A stretch of DNA of 52,255 nucleotides from Deinococcus sp. Marseille-Q6407 (GTDB lineage: Bacteria; Deinococcota; Deinococci; Deinococcales; Deinococcaceae), in NCBI RefSeq assembly GCF_946848805.1, contig NZ_CAMPFU010000008.1:1-52255 (forward strand), written 5' to 3'. This document shows, in pieces, positions 29,089-37,108 of the stretch. Below the pieces are notes generated by a model, which searched no databases, had not been told where the DNA came from, and saw only the letters and a list, made by a program, of their open reading frames with translations. Numbering within the stretch: position 1 is the stretch's first letter; every line of letters starts with the position of its first letter. The translations under genes were made by a program, and so were the position numbers.

Positions 29089-29373
29089 TCAGCCCTCTCT
29101 GGGGTCTACATCTTTAACGGGTGGCCGAAACCCAAGCGGGTCTTTTCGGAGACTGGCCTCTATGCGCTCCCAGCCCTCCTGCGTGATCACGTCCTGCATC
29201 AGATGCTCCAGCACCAGCCCAGTGGTGATGCCGGTCCAGCCACGGGCCTGCAACCACTCCACCAGCCCGCCCAGCCCTTCCTTGTATTCGCGCCGCGTGC
29301 GGACGCCGAGGGTTTCGCGGGGCCGTGGTTTGACCCACTGGGGTGGGCGGGGGAGCAGCTTCTTAGAAGGCAT
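29089..29373 (-). CDS. RHH-like small protein, paralog 2 (leaderless)
   Basis: The product has 94 residues from the ATG at 29373, six bases after TACAGT (29385-29380). Residues about 24-78 (GVRTRREYKEGLGGLVEWLQARGW, then LEHLMQDVITQEGWERIEASLR) align with paralog 1 through the whole core. The N-terminus is basic and Pro-rich. A DNA-binding regulator is likely from the fold pattern; target unknown. Confidence 0.65.
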   Translation of the reverse strand: MPSKKLLPRPPQWVKPRPRETLGVRTRREYKEGLGGLVEWLQARGWTGITTGLVLEHLMQDVITQEGWERIEASLRKDPLGFRPPVKDVDPREG

Positions 29374-29379
29374 AAACCA

Positions 29380-29385
29380 ACTGTA
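29380..29385 (-). promoter_or_regulatory. Leaderless -10 element TACAGT
   Basis: TACAGT, six bases, ATG of paralog 2. No late-type box. Same arrangement as paralog 1. Confidence 0.6.
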
Positions 29386-29418
29386 CAGCACGTTTGCAAG
29401 AGCGTTTTCGTTTGGGGG

Positions 29419-29877
29419 TCAGTAGTCCTGCATCGGCACTTCGTCCGGACGGATTGGCCTTAGCTCCGGCTCAGGGCCGGGTTCGGCGGCCGGGGTCGGC
29501 TCCGGGTCCGGCGCTGGGCAATCCTGAGTCTGCACGGCCACCACCGGTACCGGGGCTGCCTGCGCGGCCTGAATCCGCCCTAACGCGCCGAGCTCCTGCA
29601 CAGATTTCTGGAACTGCTTGAAGCCGGATGCGGCGATGCCACTCAGCAGGCCGATCAGCAGGCCGGCGGCCCACACCGGCAGATTGGGCAGCAGCTCCAC
29701 GCCCATCCCGGCGAGTCCGGCCCAGGCCAATGCGGCGCCGAGAAAGCCGCCCAGCAGGAGGCCCAGGACAAACACCGTTCTGCCGGTCAGCTGCAATTGC
29801 TCTTTGAGCGCTTCCACCATCAAAAACACCAGGCCAGCGAAGCCCATAATGGCCCAGATCAACGTGCTCACGCCCAT
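29419..29877 (-). CDS. Holin-like membrane protein
   Basis: The product has 152 residues. Hydrophobic segments at about 5-22, 34-56 and 63-84 indicate three membrane helices; the last 65 residues are an extended acidic Pro/Glu tail. It lies directly after the endolysin gene (TGATG coupling), which suggests a holin or other lysis protein. The long acidic tail is unusual for holins. Confidence 0.6.
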   Translation of the reverse strand: MGVSTLIWAIMGFAGLVFLMVEALKEQLQLTGRTVFVLGLLLGGFLGAALAWAGLAGMGVELLPNLPVWAAGLLIGLLSGIAASGFKQFQKSVQELGALGRIQAAQAAPVPVVAVQTQDCPAPDPEPTPAAEPGPEPELRPIRPDEVPMQDY

Positions 29878-30671
29878 CAGTACTCTCCTTCCGTCAGCCG
29901 GGCTTCCGGCACACGCACGACTTTCGGTTTGCCGTTGGCTTGCACCAGCAGCAGCCCTTGTTCATTCACTGGGATGCTGACCACTTCCTTTGGCCGCAGG
30001 GTGCCGTCCGGGTTCTGGACCTGCACCCAGAGATAAATCGGCTTGCGTTCTGGCCGTGCTGTGGCCGGGGCAGGCTTGGGCGGCAGGGCCGGCACTTCCG
30101 GGTAGCTCTTGATCGGTTTACCTTCGCCTCTGGCCTGCATCACCTCGTCATAGCCGCGCATGGCCCCGTGCTGCTCCAGCCACGCTTCCGGGTCCAGATA
30201 GTGTTCGCGGATGAACTTGGCTGCAGCGGCGCGGGTGTCCACGTGTGCAGAGGGCCAGTAGTCGGGTGCCAGGCGACTCTTGCGGACCTCGAAGTGCAGG
30301 TGCGCCATGAACTGATTCTTGGCCCCCTTGCCGATCTGCCCGACCGGGTCGCCCATCTTGACGGTGTCTCCGGGTTTGACGGCAATGTTGATCAGGTGCG
30401 CGTACTGGGTGTAGACGCCCAGCTCCGGGTGACTGATCAATACGATGCCGCCCCAGGTGGGGTAATTGCCTGCAGCCTGCACAATGCCGTCCGCCACGCA
30501 GCGCACCCGGTTGCCGTAGTCGGTATCGCCTCCGGTGGTGGCGTTCAGGTCACAGCCGGTGTGCGCCTGCTTGGTGCCTGGGTAGTATTTGGCGTCCAGC
30601 CAGTGGCAGCCGGGCTGGACGCTGTATTTGATGGTGGCTGTTTCCAGCACGGGGTTACATATCGGAGTCAT
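29877..30671 (-). CDS. Endolysin, M23-family metallopeptidase
   Basis: The product has 264 residues from the ATG at 30671 (ATGA overlap). The LytM/M23 zinc site is visible: H37 and D41 in QAHTGCDLNATTG, and H124-x-H126 in AHLHFEV. A glycyl or D,D-type endopeptidase activity on peptidoglycan cross-bridges is expected. The C-terminal 90 residues (from about 175) are Pro/Lys-rich and end in a small SH3-like strand region that could bind the cell wall. There is no signal peptide, so a holin should release it. Confidence 0.8.
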   Translation of the reverse strand: MTPICNPVLETATIKYSVQPGCHWLDAKYYPGTKQAHTGCDLNATTGGDTDYGNRVRCVADGIVQAAGNYPTWGGIVLISHPELGVYTQYAHLINIAVKPGDTVKMGDPVGQIGKGAKNQFMAHLHFEVRKSRLAPDYWPSAHVDTRAAAAKFIREHYLDPEAWLEQHGAMRGYDEVMQARGEGKPIKSYPEVPALPPKPAPATARPERKPIYLWVQVQNPDGTLRPKEVVSIPVNEQGLLLVQANGKPKVVRVPEARLTEGEY

Positions 30672-31021
30672 GCAGAGTCCTCTTCTTCGTCGGGCCACTT
30701 GGGATCGGGCTCCCAGGCCCGCTGTGGCGCGTGGCTGTAGCGCAACTCCAACTCGCGGGCATAGATGCGGGCGTCGTCACGCTGAAAGCGGTAGCTGTGC
30801 ACCAGGTCCTTGAGGGCTGTCACGGTGCGTTCGGTCTTTGACAGCCGCCGTTCCAGCGAGGCCAACCACTTTTCCATGTCATGCTCTTTTTGCACGCTGA
30901 CCTTGCCGCCGCGCCAGGCTGTGATGAGGTAGCTGGCGGCCACGCCCAGCGCGATCAGGATGCCGGCAAAGCCAGACGTTTGCACCGCGGGCAGCAGCTC
31001 GGCGGGGTTAAGGTCGCCCAT
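30668..31021 (-). CDS. Single-pass membrane protein with coiled coil (lysis block)
   Basis: The product has 117 residues from the ATG at 31021. One membrane helix (about 20-37) is followed by a charged coiled coil (about 45-90) and an acidic end. This topology fits phage lysis-cassette proteins such as class II-like holins or inner spanin-like proteins. It lies just before the endolysin. A longer open frame upstream overlaps the preceding gene. Confidence 0.6.
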   Translation of the reverse strand: MGDLNPAELLPAVQTSGFAGILIALGVAASYLITAWRGGKVSVQKEHDMEKWLASLERRLSKTERTVTALKDLVHSYRFQRDDARIYARELELRYSHAPQRAWEPDPKWPDEEEDSA

Positions 31022-31502
31022 CAAACCACTTCCTGACAGCCTTGGGCGGATGCTCGGCGAGGCGCTGTACCCAGGCGATTTTTGGGAACCACGCCTGGAA
31101 GTCCGCACCGAACAGCAGCAGCGCGGCCACCCCCAGCACCAGGAAGGCGACTGGCGCGAACGTCAGCCCCACGCCGGCCATGAAGGCCCCGGCGATGGCA
31201 AACAGGTAGACGCTCAGGCAAAAGTTGACTGTCAGCCCCAGCGGGCTGCCCGGCTTCGTGCCGAGCATGAAGGCCGCCAGAATCAGTCCTGCCCAGCCCC
31301 ACCAGGCGAATGGCATCAGGTCGTCGAAACGGCTGTAGCCTGGCAGCAGCTGCGGCAGATAGGGGCGGTGCAGTGCCACTATGGAGACCAGCAGCACTGC
31401 GGCGAAGACGATGGCGCGGGCACCGGGGAAGGGGCCGACGGACAGCCGCTCACGGCAGCGGCCTGGCAGGCTCCGCAGGTGGCACAGCAGCTGAGCCATC
31501 AT
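31008..31502 (-). CDS. Multi-pass membrane protein (lysis block)
   Basis: The product has 164 residues with four probable membrane helices (about 32-45, 66-82, 88-115 and 115-138) and a basic cytoplasmic end. It starts ATGATG overlapping the previous stop and ends 14 bases inside the next gene. Position among endolysin and single-pass membrane genes suggests a holin or holin partner. Confidence 0.6.
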   Translation of the reverse strand: MMAQLLCHLRSLPGRCRERLSVGPFPGARAIVFAAVLLVSIVALHRPYLPQLLPGYSRFDDLMPFAWWGWAGLILAAFMLGTKPGSPLGLTVNFCLSVYLFAIAGAFMAGVGLTFAPVAFLVLGVAALLLFGADFQAWFPKIAWVQRLAEHPPKAVRKWFDGRP

Positions 31503-31906
31503 TGTGCTGGCCTCCAGCTGGAGCCGTCCCAGTATTCCCAGCGCCAGCGGTTCCAGGTCCACTCTTCGCCGTTAGGGATGTTGTCTCCATTGCGGGTAAG
31601 GGTCCAGCTGAACAACCCGCCGTACTGGGCTGAGCCGTCCGGCTTTACCGGCTGGTAGCGGGCACCTTTGGCCTTCGTGCTGAGCGTGCTGGTCTTGCGG
31701 ACCCGGCCCACGGCGCCGGCTGGGCAGGTTGGGCTGAGACGCAAGCGGGCGAAGTAGGAAAAGCCGAAGTGATAGTCGGGCAGCATTCGCACGGCGCAGT
31801 ACCGCTGCGCGGCGATACCGGCGACCTCGGCAGGCAGCGCCGGCCCCTGCTGCTGGGCGTGAGTGGTCCCCAGCAGCAAGAGGCCGGCGATCAGAATTTT
31901 TCGCAT
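31499..31906 (-). CDS. Secreted hypothetical protein
   Basis: The product has 135 residues. A short signal peptide is clear (MRKILIAGLLLLGTTHAQ). Two Cys (about 37 and 61) could form a disulfide, and the C-terminus is rich in Trp (EEWTWNRWRWEYWDGSSW). GGAGGTTCT precedes the ATG. Its late promoter would start the transcript about 11 bases upstream, just long enough for this ribosome site. It may act in the periplasm during lysis or be a surface protein. Confidence 0.65.
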   Translation of the reverse strand: MRKILIAGLLLLGTTHAQQQGPALPAEVAGIAAQRYCAVRMLPDYHFGFSYFARLRLSPTCPAGAVGRVRKTSTLSTKAKGARYQPVKPDGSAQYGGLFSWTLTRNGDNIPNGEEWTWNRWRWEYWDGSSWRPAQ

Positions 31907-31923
31907 AGAACCTCCATAAGAAA

Positions 31924-31949
31924 AGCCTGCCGCCCGTGGTGACAGGTGG
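31924..31949 (-). promoter_or_regulatory. Late promoter f (lysis block) with hairpin
   Basis: A perfect ACCTGTCACC box (31947-31938), eight bases, CAGGCT (31929-31924). The box lies in the loop of a CTGCC/GGCAG hairpin followed by TTTTC, so it may also end the upstream tail transcript. Confidence 0.75.
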
Positions 31950-31977
31950 CAGGGGGGTGGGGGTTACTTCTTGGCTT

Positions 31978-32562
31978 TCAGTCTTCCGCTGCTGGAGCAA
32001 CTTCAGCGGCGGGCGGCTCTGGCGGTGGCACAGGCTCGAAGCGCTGGAGCTGCACTTCCGGTTTCCACTCGCCCAGTGTCGGTTGCCAGGCGAGGTGCTG
32101 CTCCTGGTACCCCGGTGCTCGCACTGTCAGCGTGTAGCTTTCGTCCGGGTCCAGTACCGGCACCGCGTCGGCCGGATACTCGCCGAAGATGTAGCGGTTT
32201 TCCACGTGGACTACGGCCCCCTCCACCGGCTGACCATCAGCATCCGTGACGACCGGCCGCAGCGTGACCTGATACGGCAGTTGCCCAGTCAGCACCCCGT
32301 AGGTCATGGCGTCCATCACATCGCCCAGGGTGCTTTTCGCACTCAGCCCCAGCTTGCTCAGCGGCAGCGTCATCAACTGCGCCAGCGCGGTGCGGCCAAT
32401 GCGGTGCTGGCGGCTGCTCATGGTGACCCAGGCATCCTGGCCGGTCCAGGTGCCGGTTTCCTCGGTCAGTACCGCCTCGCCGGGCCCACCGCGTTTGTCC
32501 ACATTCAGGCGAGTCCAGCGTCGTTTGACCTGCACGGTCTTTTCTTCAATATTCAGTCCCAT
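31978..32562 (-). CDS. Tail-associated protein with carboxypeptidase-regulatory-like domain
   Basis: The product has 194 residues from the ATG at 32562, which has GGAAAGGA upstream. Residues about 95-160 (VTLRPVVTDADGQPVEGAVVHVENRY, then ESYTLTVRAPGYQEQ) match the transthyretin-like carboxypeptidase regulatory fold, often used in surface adhesion. The C-terminus is an acidic Pro/Glu tail. It follows the long fibre gene, so a fibre tip, chaperone or adhesin is likely. Confidence 0.6.
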   Translation of the reverse strand: MGLNIEEKTVQVKRRWTRLNVDKRGGPGEAVLTEETGTWTGQDAWVTMSSRQHRIGRTALAQLMTLPLSKLGLSAKSTLGDVMDAMTYGVLTGQLPYQVTLRPVVTDADGQPVEGAVVHVENRYIFGEYPADAVPVLDPDESYTLTVRAPGYQEQHLAWQPTLGEWKPEVQLQRFEPVPPPEPPAAEVAPAAED

Positions 32563-32613
32563 AATCAGTCCTTTCCGCCCCGGCACAGGGCCGAGGCGAG
32601 TGAGTTCGAGATC

Positions 32614-32637
32614 ATGTTTTCAGACGTGGTGACAGGT
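32614..32637 (-). promoter_or_regulatory. Late promoter g
   Basis: A perfect ACCTGTCACC box (32637-32628), eight bases, AAACAT (32619-32614). It lies just after the fibre gene; the next start codon is about 50 bases further and uses a ribosome site, so this message has a leader. Confidence 0.75.
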
Positions 32638-32651
32638 GACTCATCTCTGAA

Positions 32652-35600
32652 CTAGACACGCCCTGGGAACATGGTCATGGTCAGGCGTGACAGGCGCGCG
32701 TCTGTCGCGCCTTCGGACAGCACGCCAATGAGGATTTGGTAGCCCTTGCCATCCGGCCGGGGGTAGGCCCGTGCGGGCATGGATACACTTCCCCCTCCGC
32801 CGGCAACCTTTGCATCAAGGGTCGTGGTAAGGCCGTAGTACGCCATATTGCCATTTATAATCTGCTCATAGTTGTACCGCCCGGAGTCCATAAAGTGCAG
32901 CGTCGTCGCAGTAGACACCTGGAAATTAAGCAGTACAGCGATGTCAAGGTAGGGTGCCGTTTCCCCCGGAAGGTATGGGAAAAATCCTATGTCAACCCAC
33001 GAGTTGGTAGAGATGGTCGTGAAATACGCGCCGTCGTGCGCCATTGCGGCTTTTCGCCCGCCGAGGGTCCGGTTCATTCCAGAGGCCGGCTCTCCGTTCA
33101 GGGACTCAGGAAATACCAGCTGGCTCAGCGCGGATGCTTGCAGGTTCAGGCGCCCAATGACGCCGCCTTTGAGCGAAAAGCCCGCCGCCGGGCTATAGGT
33201 CAGATTTGGCCCCTCCGCACTTCCGAACCGCACCGCTCCCGTATCAAGGTCCAAGTAACTGGTGTTATTCGTGCTGTCCAACCGCCCGGCCCGCACCCGG
33301 TTGGCGCTGAGATAGCCGGTGGTGATGTCTCCCGCGTTCAGGTTGGTCACCTTCACCACGGACGCATCCAGAATGCCCGTGGTGATTTTGCTGGCGCTGA
33401 CCGTGCCGGTGGCAATCAGGTTGCCGTCAATCGCCACCTGCCCATTAGTGACCATGAATGGCTGCTTGGCCTCGTCCGCCGTGCTGACCACGAATCTGTC
33501 GGCCAGGATGTTCACTGCACTGCCGCTGCCCGCCTCCGAGCGCAGGCCGATACCCGCAATCACCCCGCCCGACTGGACTTTCAGCACCGTCTCGGCCTTC
33601 ATGCTGTCCACGTACTGGGTGAACTCCGCACGGCTGGTTTGCGGCTCGGCGCTGATGGTGCCAGCAGCCAGCCAGTCTAGGTCAAACAGCAGGCCCGCGT
33701 CCTCAATCCCGTAGAGATAGAGGTTGGCTGACACGATGGGCTGCGCGGTGGGGTCAAAGCCGTCAGACCAGTAGGCCCCCTTGCCGCGCAAATCCCACAC
33801 GAAGGTCTGCCATTGGCCCAGCGTCAAGTTTTTTGCCATCTCGGTGGCATTCAGGTAGGCCATGCCGCCATTCGCACCCCAGACCAGTGCCGTTGCGTTG
33901 GTAGGCTGCTTGTTCAGCCGAAAGCGGGCGGCCACCGCATTGCAGACCGCAGGTGTCGGCAGGTCCAGCGCCAGGAAAGGCAGGTCGGCTCGGCCCTGTG
34001 CGTCGGGTTGAATCTTGTATGCCGTGTCCCAAAAACGCTCAATGAAATAGCCTCTGGGTTTCACGGTGCCGCGTGCTGTCGCGGTGTACTTCGGCTGGAA
34101 TGCCTGTGCCGTCACGCTGGCCTGCATAAACGTTTTGGCCGTGGCTGCGCTCCCCGCTGCTGCTGCCGCGCTGCCCTGCGCCGCGTCCGCCTGGGCCTTG
34201 GCGGTACTGGCTGACGTGCTGGCCTGCTGCTGAGCCGTGGCCGCTTTGTCCGATGCCGCCGCTGCCGAGTTCCGCGCTGCTTCTGCCGCCCCCTGTGCTG
34301 TGGCTGCGCTCTGCCGGCTGGTTTCGGCGGCTGTAGCCGACTGCCCTGCCTGTCCGGCACTGGCCTGCGCGGCCTGAGCCTGAGTGCTGGCCGCTGCAGC
34401 GCTGCCGGCCGCCTGGCCGCTCGCCTGTTCAGCGGCTCCCTGGGCAGCCACCGCCGCCACCCGGCTGCTCTCGCTGGCCTGAGCAGACTGCTGCGCCGCC
34501 GTCTGGCTGCTGCTGGCCTGAGACGCCGACTGCGCCGCCGCCGCTGCGCTGCCCTGGGATTGGGTGCGGGCTTCTTCAGCCGCCACTTTGGCGAGGCGTG
34601 CGGCTTCGCTGCTGCTCGCCGCGTTGCTCGCGCTGGTCCCTGCTGCCGCTGCACTTCCTGCCGCTGCCTGCTTGCTCTCTAGGGCCGCCGCGGCGGCGCC
34701 CTGAGCATTGCCCTGTGCCGTCTCGGCCGCCACCCGGCTGGCCTGCGCGGCCTGGGCCTGGGTGCCAGCCGCATCCGAACTTGATTTGGCCGCCGCAGCG
34801 CTGTTCACGGCCGCCGCCGCCTGCTGCTGGGCCACCTTGGCCTGATCTGCCGCTGTCCCGGCGGCCGTGTTGGCTGCCGTCTGCGCCGTTTCCGCCTTGA
34901 CCGACCAACCCCGCGCTGCCTCCGCCCGCTCCCCGGCCAGGTCCGAAGAGGCTTTTGCGTTCGCGGCACTCTGCTGGCTGGCCGCTGCGTATCCGCCCGC
35001 TGCCGCCTCTGAAGTCACATCTTCCCAGAGCAGGTAGTCCAACTCGTTCTCGCCGCCATCAATGTTGGCGTAGAAGAAGGGACGGACATAGACGGTGCCA
35101 GGGAGAAAGCTATTGTCCGTGTCTCCGGTGCCAGTGTAGAGGGTGTCCTTACTCGCCCACTCTCCAGCTGGGGTATTCCACCCGACATTCTGGAAATAGG
35201 AACCATAACGGCGGCCTAGCTCGCGTCCCTCAGCATCCAGACAGGCGATACCCGCTGCGCCGCGCCCCTGGTCCACCGTGCGCCGTGCCCGCACCGTCAG
35301 CCGGTAGGTCCGGCCAGGGTCCACCGCGACGGGTCGCTGCGGACCTACGGTGATGTAGCCCTGGGTGATGTGCAGAACCTGTCCACCACGGGCCTCTGGG
35401 ATGCTGATCAGACGGGCCACACTCCCGGCAGTGAGCGCAGGGGCCCACGCTTCCAGCCCTCCCGTTTGCGCAGTCCAGCCTTCCAGCCCCTGGGCGAAGT
35501 CGGGGTTGCCGACCAACCGCACGGCCGCACCCCGGCTGGCCTCGGCGCTGAGGCTGCTCGCCTGGGCGGCGCTGGCACTCTGTCCGGCAGCAGTGGCGCT

Positions 35601-36800
35601 GCTCTGCGCGGCTTCCATGCTATGCAGCGCCGCAGTGGCACGCTGATCGGCCACCACCGCATGATCGGAGGCCGCCGCCGCCGAGCCAGCGGCGCTGCTG
35701 GCCGCCGCTTCAGCCGTCAGGCTGCTGCCCCGCGCCGCGCTGGCCGCCTGCCCCGCCGCGTCCGCACTGCTGCGGGCCTGCTGCTGACTGGTCAGGGCAG
35801 CGCTGGCGCTCTCGGCCGCCCCATCACGGGCGCTGGTGGCCTCCAGCCGGGCCGACTCCGCCGCCTGGGCCGCAGTGCTGGCCTCGCCAGCGCTGGTGGC
35901 GCTGGCGGTGGCCTGCTCGCGGGAAATATTGGCACTGCTGCTGGCCTCCCCGGCGGCCGTCTGCGCCTGCTGGCGTTCGGCGCTGGCCGTGGCGGCGCTA
36001 CTCCCGGCGCTGTCGGCGTGGCCTTTGGCGACATGGGACGCCTGCACTGCGCCGGCCGCGCTGCTGCTGCTGGCCTGTGCCTGCTCGCGGGCCAGGGTGC
36101 CCTGCTCCAGCGCTTCGCGGGCGCTTTGCTGCGCGGCGTCCCGTGCCTGGGCAGCGGCAGTCACGGCCGCGCTGGCCTGGCTTTGGGTGTCCAGCGCGGC
36201 CTGGTAGGCGGCCTGCACCTCGGCGAAGAGATCTTCCGCGCCTTTCAGAGTGCCAAAGGTCTGCTCGAAGAGGTCCTGGCGGCTCAGGATGCCCGGAATC
36301 TGGTCTACATTGCCGCTGAGGTCCGCAATCAGGGTATCAATCCGCGCCTGCTTTTCGGCCACATCCGGCAGCACCTCGACAGCGTGCTGCAGCTGGCCGG
36401 TCAGGGCGTAGTCGGCCAGGGCCTGCACGGCACTGTTCAGTTGTGCGATCTGCTCCGGCGTGCTGACTCCCGCCTTGCCAGCGGTCAGTTGCCCGTTGAT
36501 ATTGATTTCCCCGTTCACGGCAACCGGCTGGAAGGTGATCGCGCTGACCACCACGCGGCCGGTGCTGACCGTCAGGCGGTAAGTTAGCCCCCCGTCCACA
36601 TTGGCCGGGTTGAGGCGGTAGGGGCTGCCGTCCTCAGCTTTCAGCCAGCCCTGGCCGTCAATTAGGCCCTTCGGAAAGCCAGTGCTGGGGCTGACCCCGT
36701 CCGGGCCGATGGCCCCGTGTGGGCCGTCGGCGCTGACCTGGGCGGTCAGGGGGCCATCGTAGCCTTCACGGGCGTGGCGAAAAATCAGTGTGGCAGTCAT
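32652..36800 (-). CDS. Long Ala-rich tail fibre / host-specificity protein
   Basis: The product has 1382 residues. Residues 1-100 form a small module with SADGPHGAIGPDGVSP shared with the next gene upstream. Residues about 170-425 and 595-935 are Ala/Ser/Gln/Glu-rich repeats with heptad-like spacing, probably long trimeric coiled coils. Between them (about 430-590) sits a carbohydrate-binding-like beta domain (starting NPDFAQGLEGW). A second beta domain follows at about 950-1060. The C-terminal region with ITTGILDASVVKVTNLNAGDITTGYLSANRV is typical of gpJ/DUF1983-type host-specificity proteins. It probably forms the receptor-binding fibre. Confidence 0.8.
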   Translation of the reverse strand: MTATLIFRHAREGYDGPLTAQVSADGPHGAIGPDGVSPSTGFPKGLIDGQGWLKAEDGSPYRLNPANVDGGLTYRLTVSTGRVVVSAITFQPVAVNGEININGQLTAGKAGVSTPEQIAQLNSAVQALADYALTGQLQHAVEVLPDVAEKQARIDTLIADLSGNVDQIPGILSRQDLFEQTFGTLKGAEDLFAEVQAAYQAALDTQSQASAAVTAAAQARDAAQQSAREALEQGTLAREQAQASSSSAAGAVQASHVAKGHADSAGSSAATASAERQQAQTAAGEASSSANISREQATASATSAGEASTAAQAAESARLEATSARDGAAESASAALTSQQQARSSADAAGQAASAARGSSLTAEAAASSAAGSAAAASDHAVVADQRATAALHSMEAAQSSATAAGQSASAAQASSLSAEASRGAAVRLVGNPDFAQGLEGWTAQTGGLEAWAPALTAGSVARLISIPEARGGQVLHITQGYITVGPQRPVAVDPGRTYRLTVRARRTVDQGRGAAGIACLDAEGRELGRRYGSYFQNVGWNTPAGEWASKDTLYTGTGDTDNSFLPGTVYVRPFFYANIDGGENELDYLLWEDVTSEAAAGGYAAASQQSAANAKASSDLAGERAEAARGWSVKAETAQTAANTAAGTAADQAKVAQQQAAAAVNSAAAAKSSSDAAGTQAQAAQASRVAAETAQGNAQGAAAAALESKQAAAGSAAAAGTSASNAASSSEAARLAKVAAEEARTQSQGSAAAAAQSASQASSSQTAAQQSAQASESSRVAAVAAQGAAEQASGQAAGSAAAASTQAQAAQASAGQAGQSATAAETSRQSAATAQGAAEAARNSAAAASDKAATAQQQASTSASTAKAQADAAQGSAAAAAGSAATAKTFMQASVTAQAFQPKYTATARGTVKPRGYFIERFWDTAYKIQPDAQGRADLPFLALDLPTPAVCNAVAARFRLNKQPTNATALVWGANGGMAYLNATEMAKNLTLGQWQTFVWDLRGKGAYWSDGFDPTAQPIVSANLYLYGIEDAGLLFDLDWLAAGTISAEPQTSRAEFTQYVDSMKAETVLKVQSGGVIAGIGLRSEAGSGSAVNILADRFVVSTADEAKQPFMVTNGQVAIDGNLIATGTVSASKITTGILDASVVKVTNLNAGDITTGYLSANRVRAGRLDSTNNTSYLDLDTGAVRFGSAEGPNLTYSPAAGFSLKGGVIGRLNLQASALSQLVFPESLNGEPASGMNRTLGGRKAAMAHDGAYFTTISTNSWVDIGFFPYLPGETAPYLDIAVLLNFQVSTATTLHFMDSGRYNYEQIINGNMAYYGLTTTLDAKVAGGGGSVSMPARAYPRPDGKGYQILIGVLSEGATDARLSRLTMTMFPGRV

Positions 36801-37108
36801 GGAGTCTCCTGCTGCGCGTTCACGTCAATGACGCCCTCGTGATTGGGTAGCGGCCGGAAGCGCACGCTGTGGGTGCGGTGGCCGTCGCGGATGGTCAGGC
36901 GGTAGAGCGGGGCCGGCGTGGGTGCGGTGTGCGGTTGCAGTCGGTAGGGGCCGCCGCTTTGTGCCCTTAGCTCTCCGACCAGCATCTGGGCCTTTGGCAG
37001 CTGTGCCGGGCTAACCCCGTCCGGGCCAATGGCACCGTGCGGGCCGTCGGCGCTGACCTCCACCAGCCGGCCATCCGGCCCCGCTTCCCTGTATCTGACT
37101 TCGTTCAC
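36797..37108 (-). CDS. Small tail protein sharing a module with the fibre
   Basis: The product has 103 residues from GTG at 37108, with GGAAGGAGAG upstream and GTGA overlap. Residues about 18-36 (VSADGPHGAIGPDGVSP) are identical to the start of the fibre protein and similar at DNA level, and the rest follows the same strand order (PYRL, YRLTI, VRFRPL). It looks like a duplicated N-terminal fibre module, possibly the attachment piece that joins the fibre to the tail tip. Confidence 0.65.
   Translation of the reverse strand: MNEVRYREAGPDGRLVEVSADGPHGAIGPDGVSPAQLPKAQMLVGELRAQSGGPYRLQPHTAPTPAPLYRLTIRDGHRTHSVRFRPLPNHEGVIDVNAQQETP

Noticed and set aside
31906..31917. ATG exactly six bases after the late -10 at 31924, as a leaderless start
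   Set aside because: It opens only an eight-codon frame; the real start 11 bases further has a signal peptide and its own GGAGG site. The ATG is kept only as the likely transcript start.
35370..36587. Plus-strand frame of 405 codons opposite the Ala-rich fibre
   Set aside because: Caused by the repeated GCC-type codons of the fibre; composition is low complexity in both readings.
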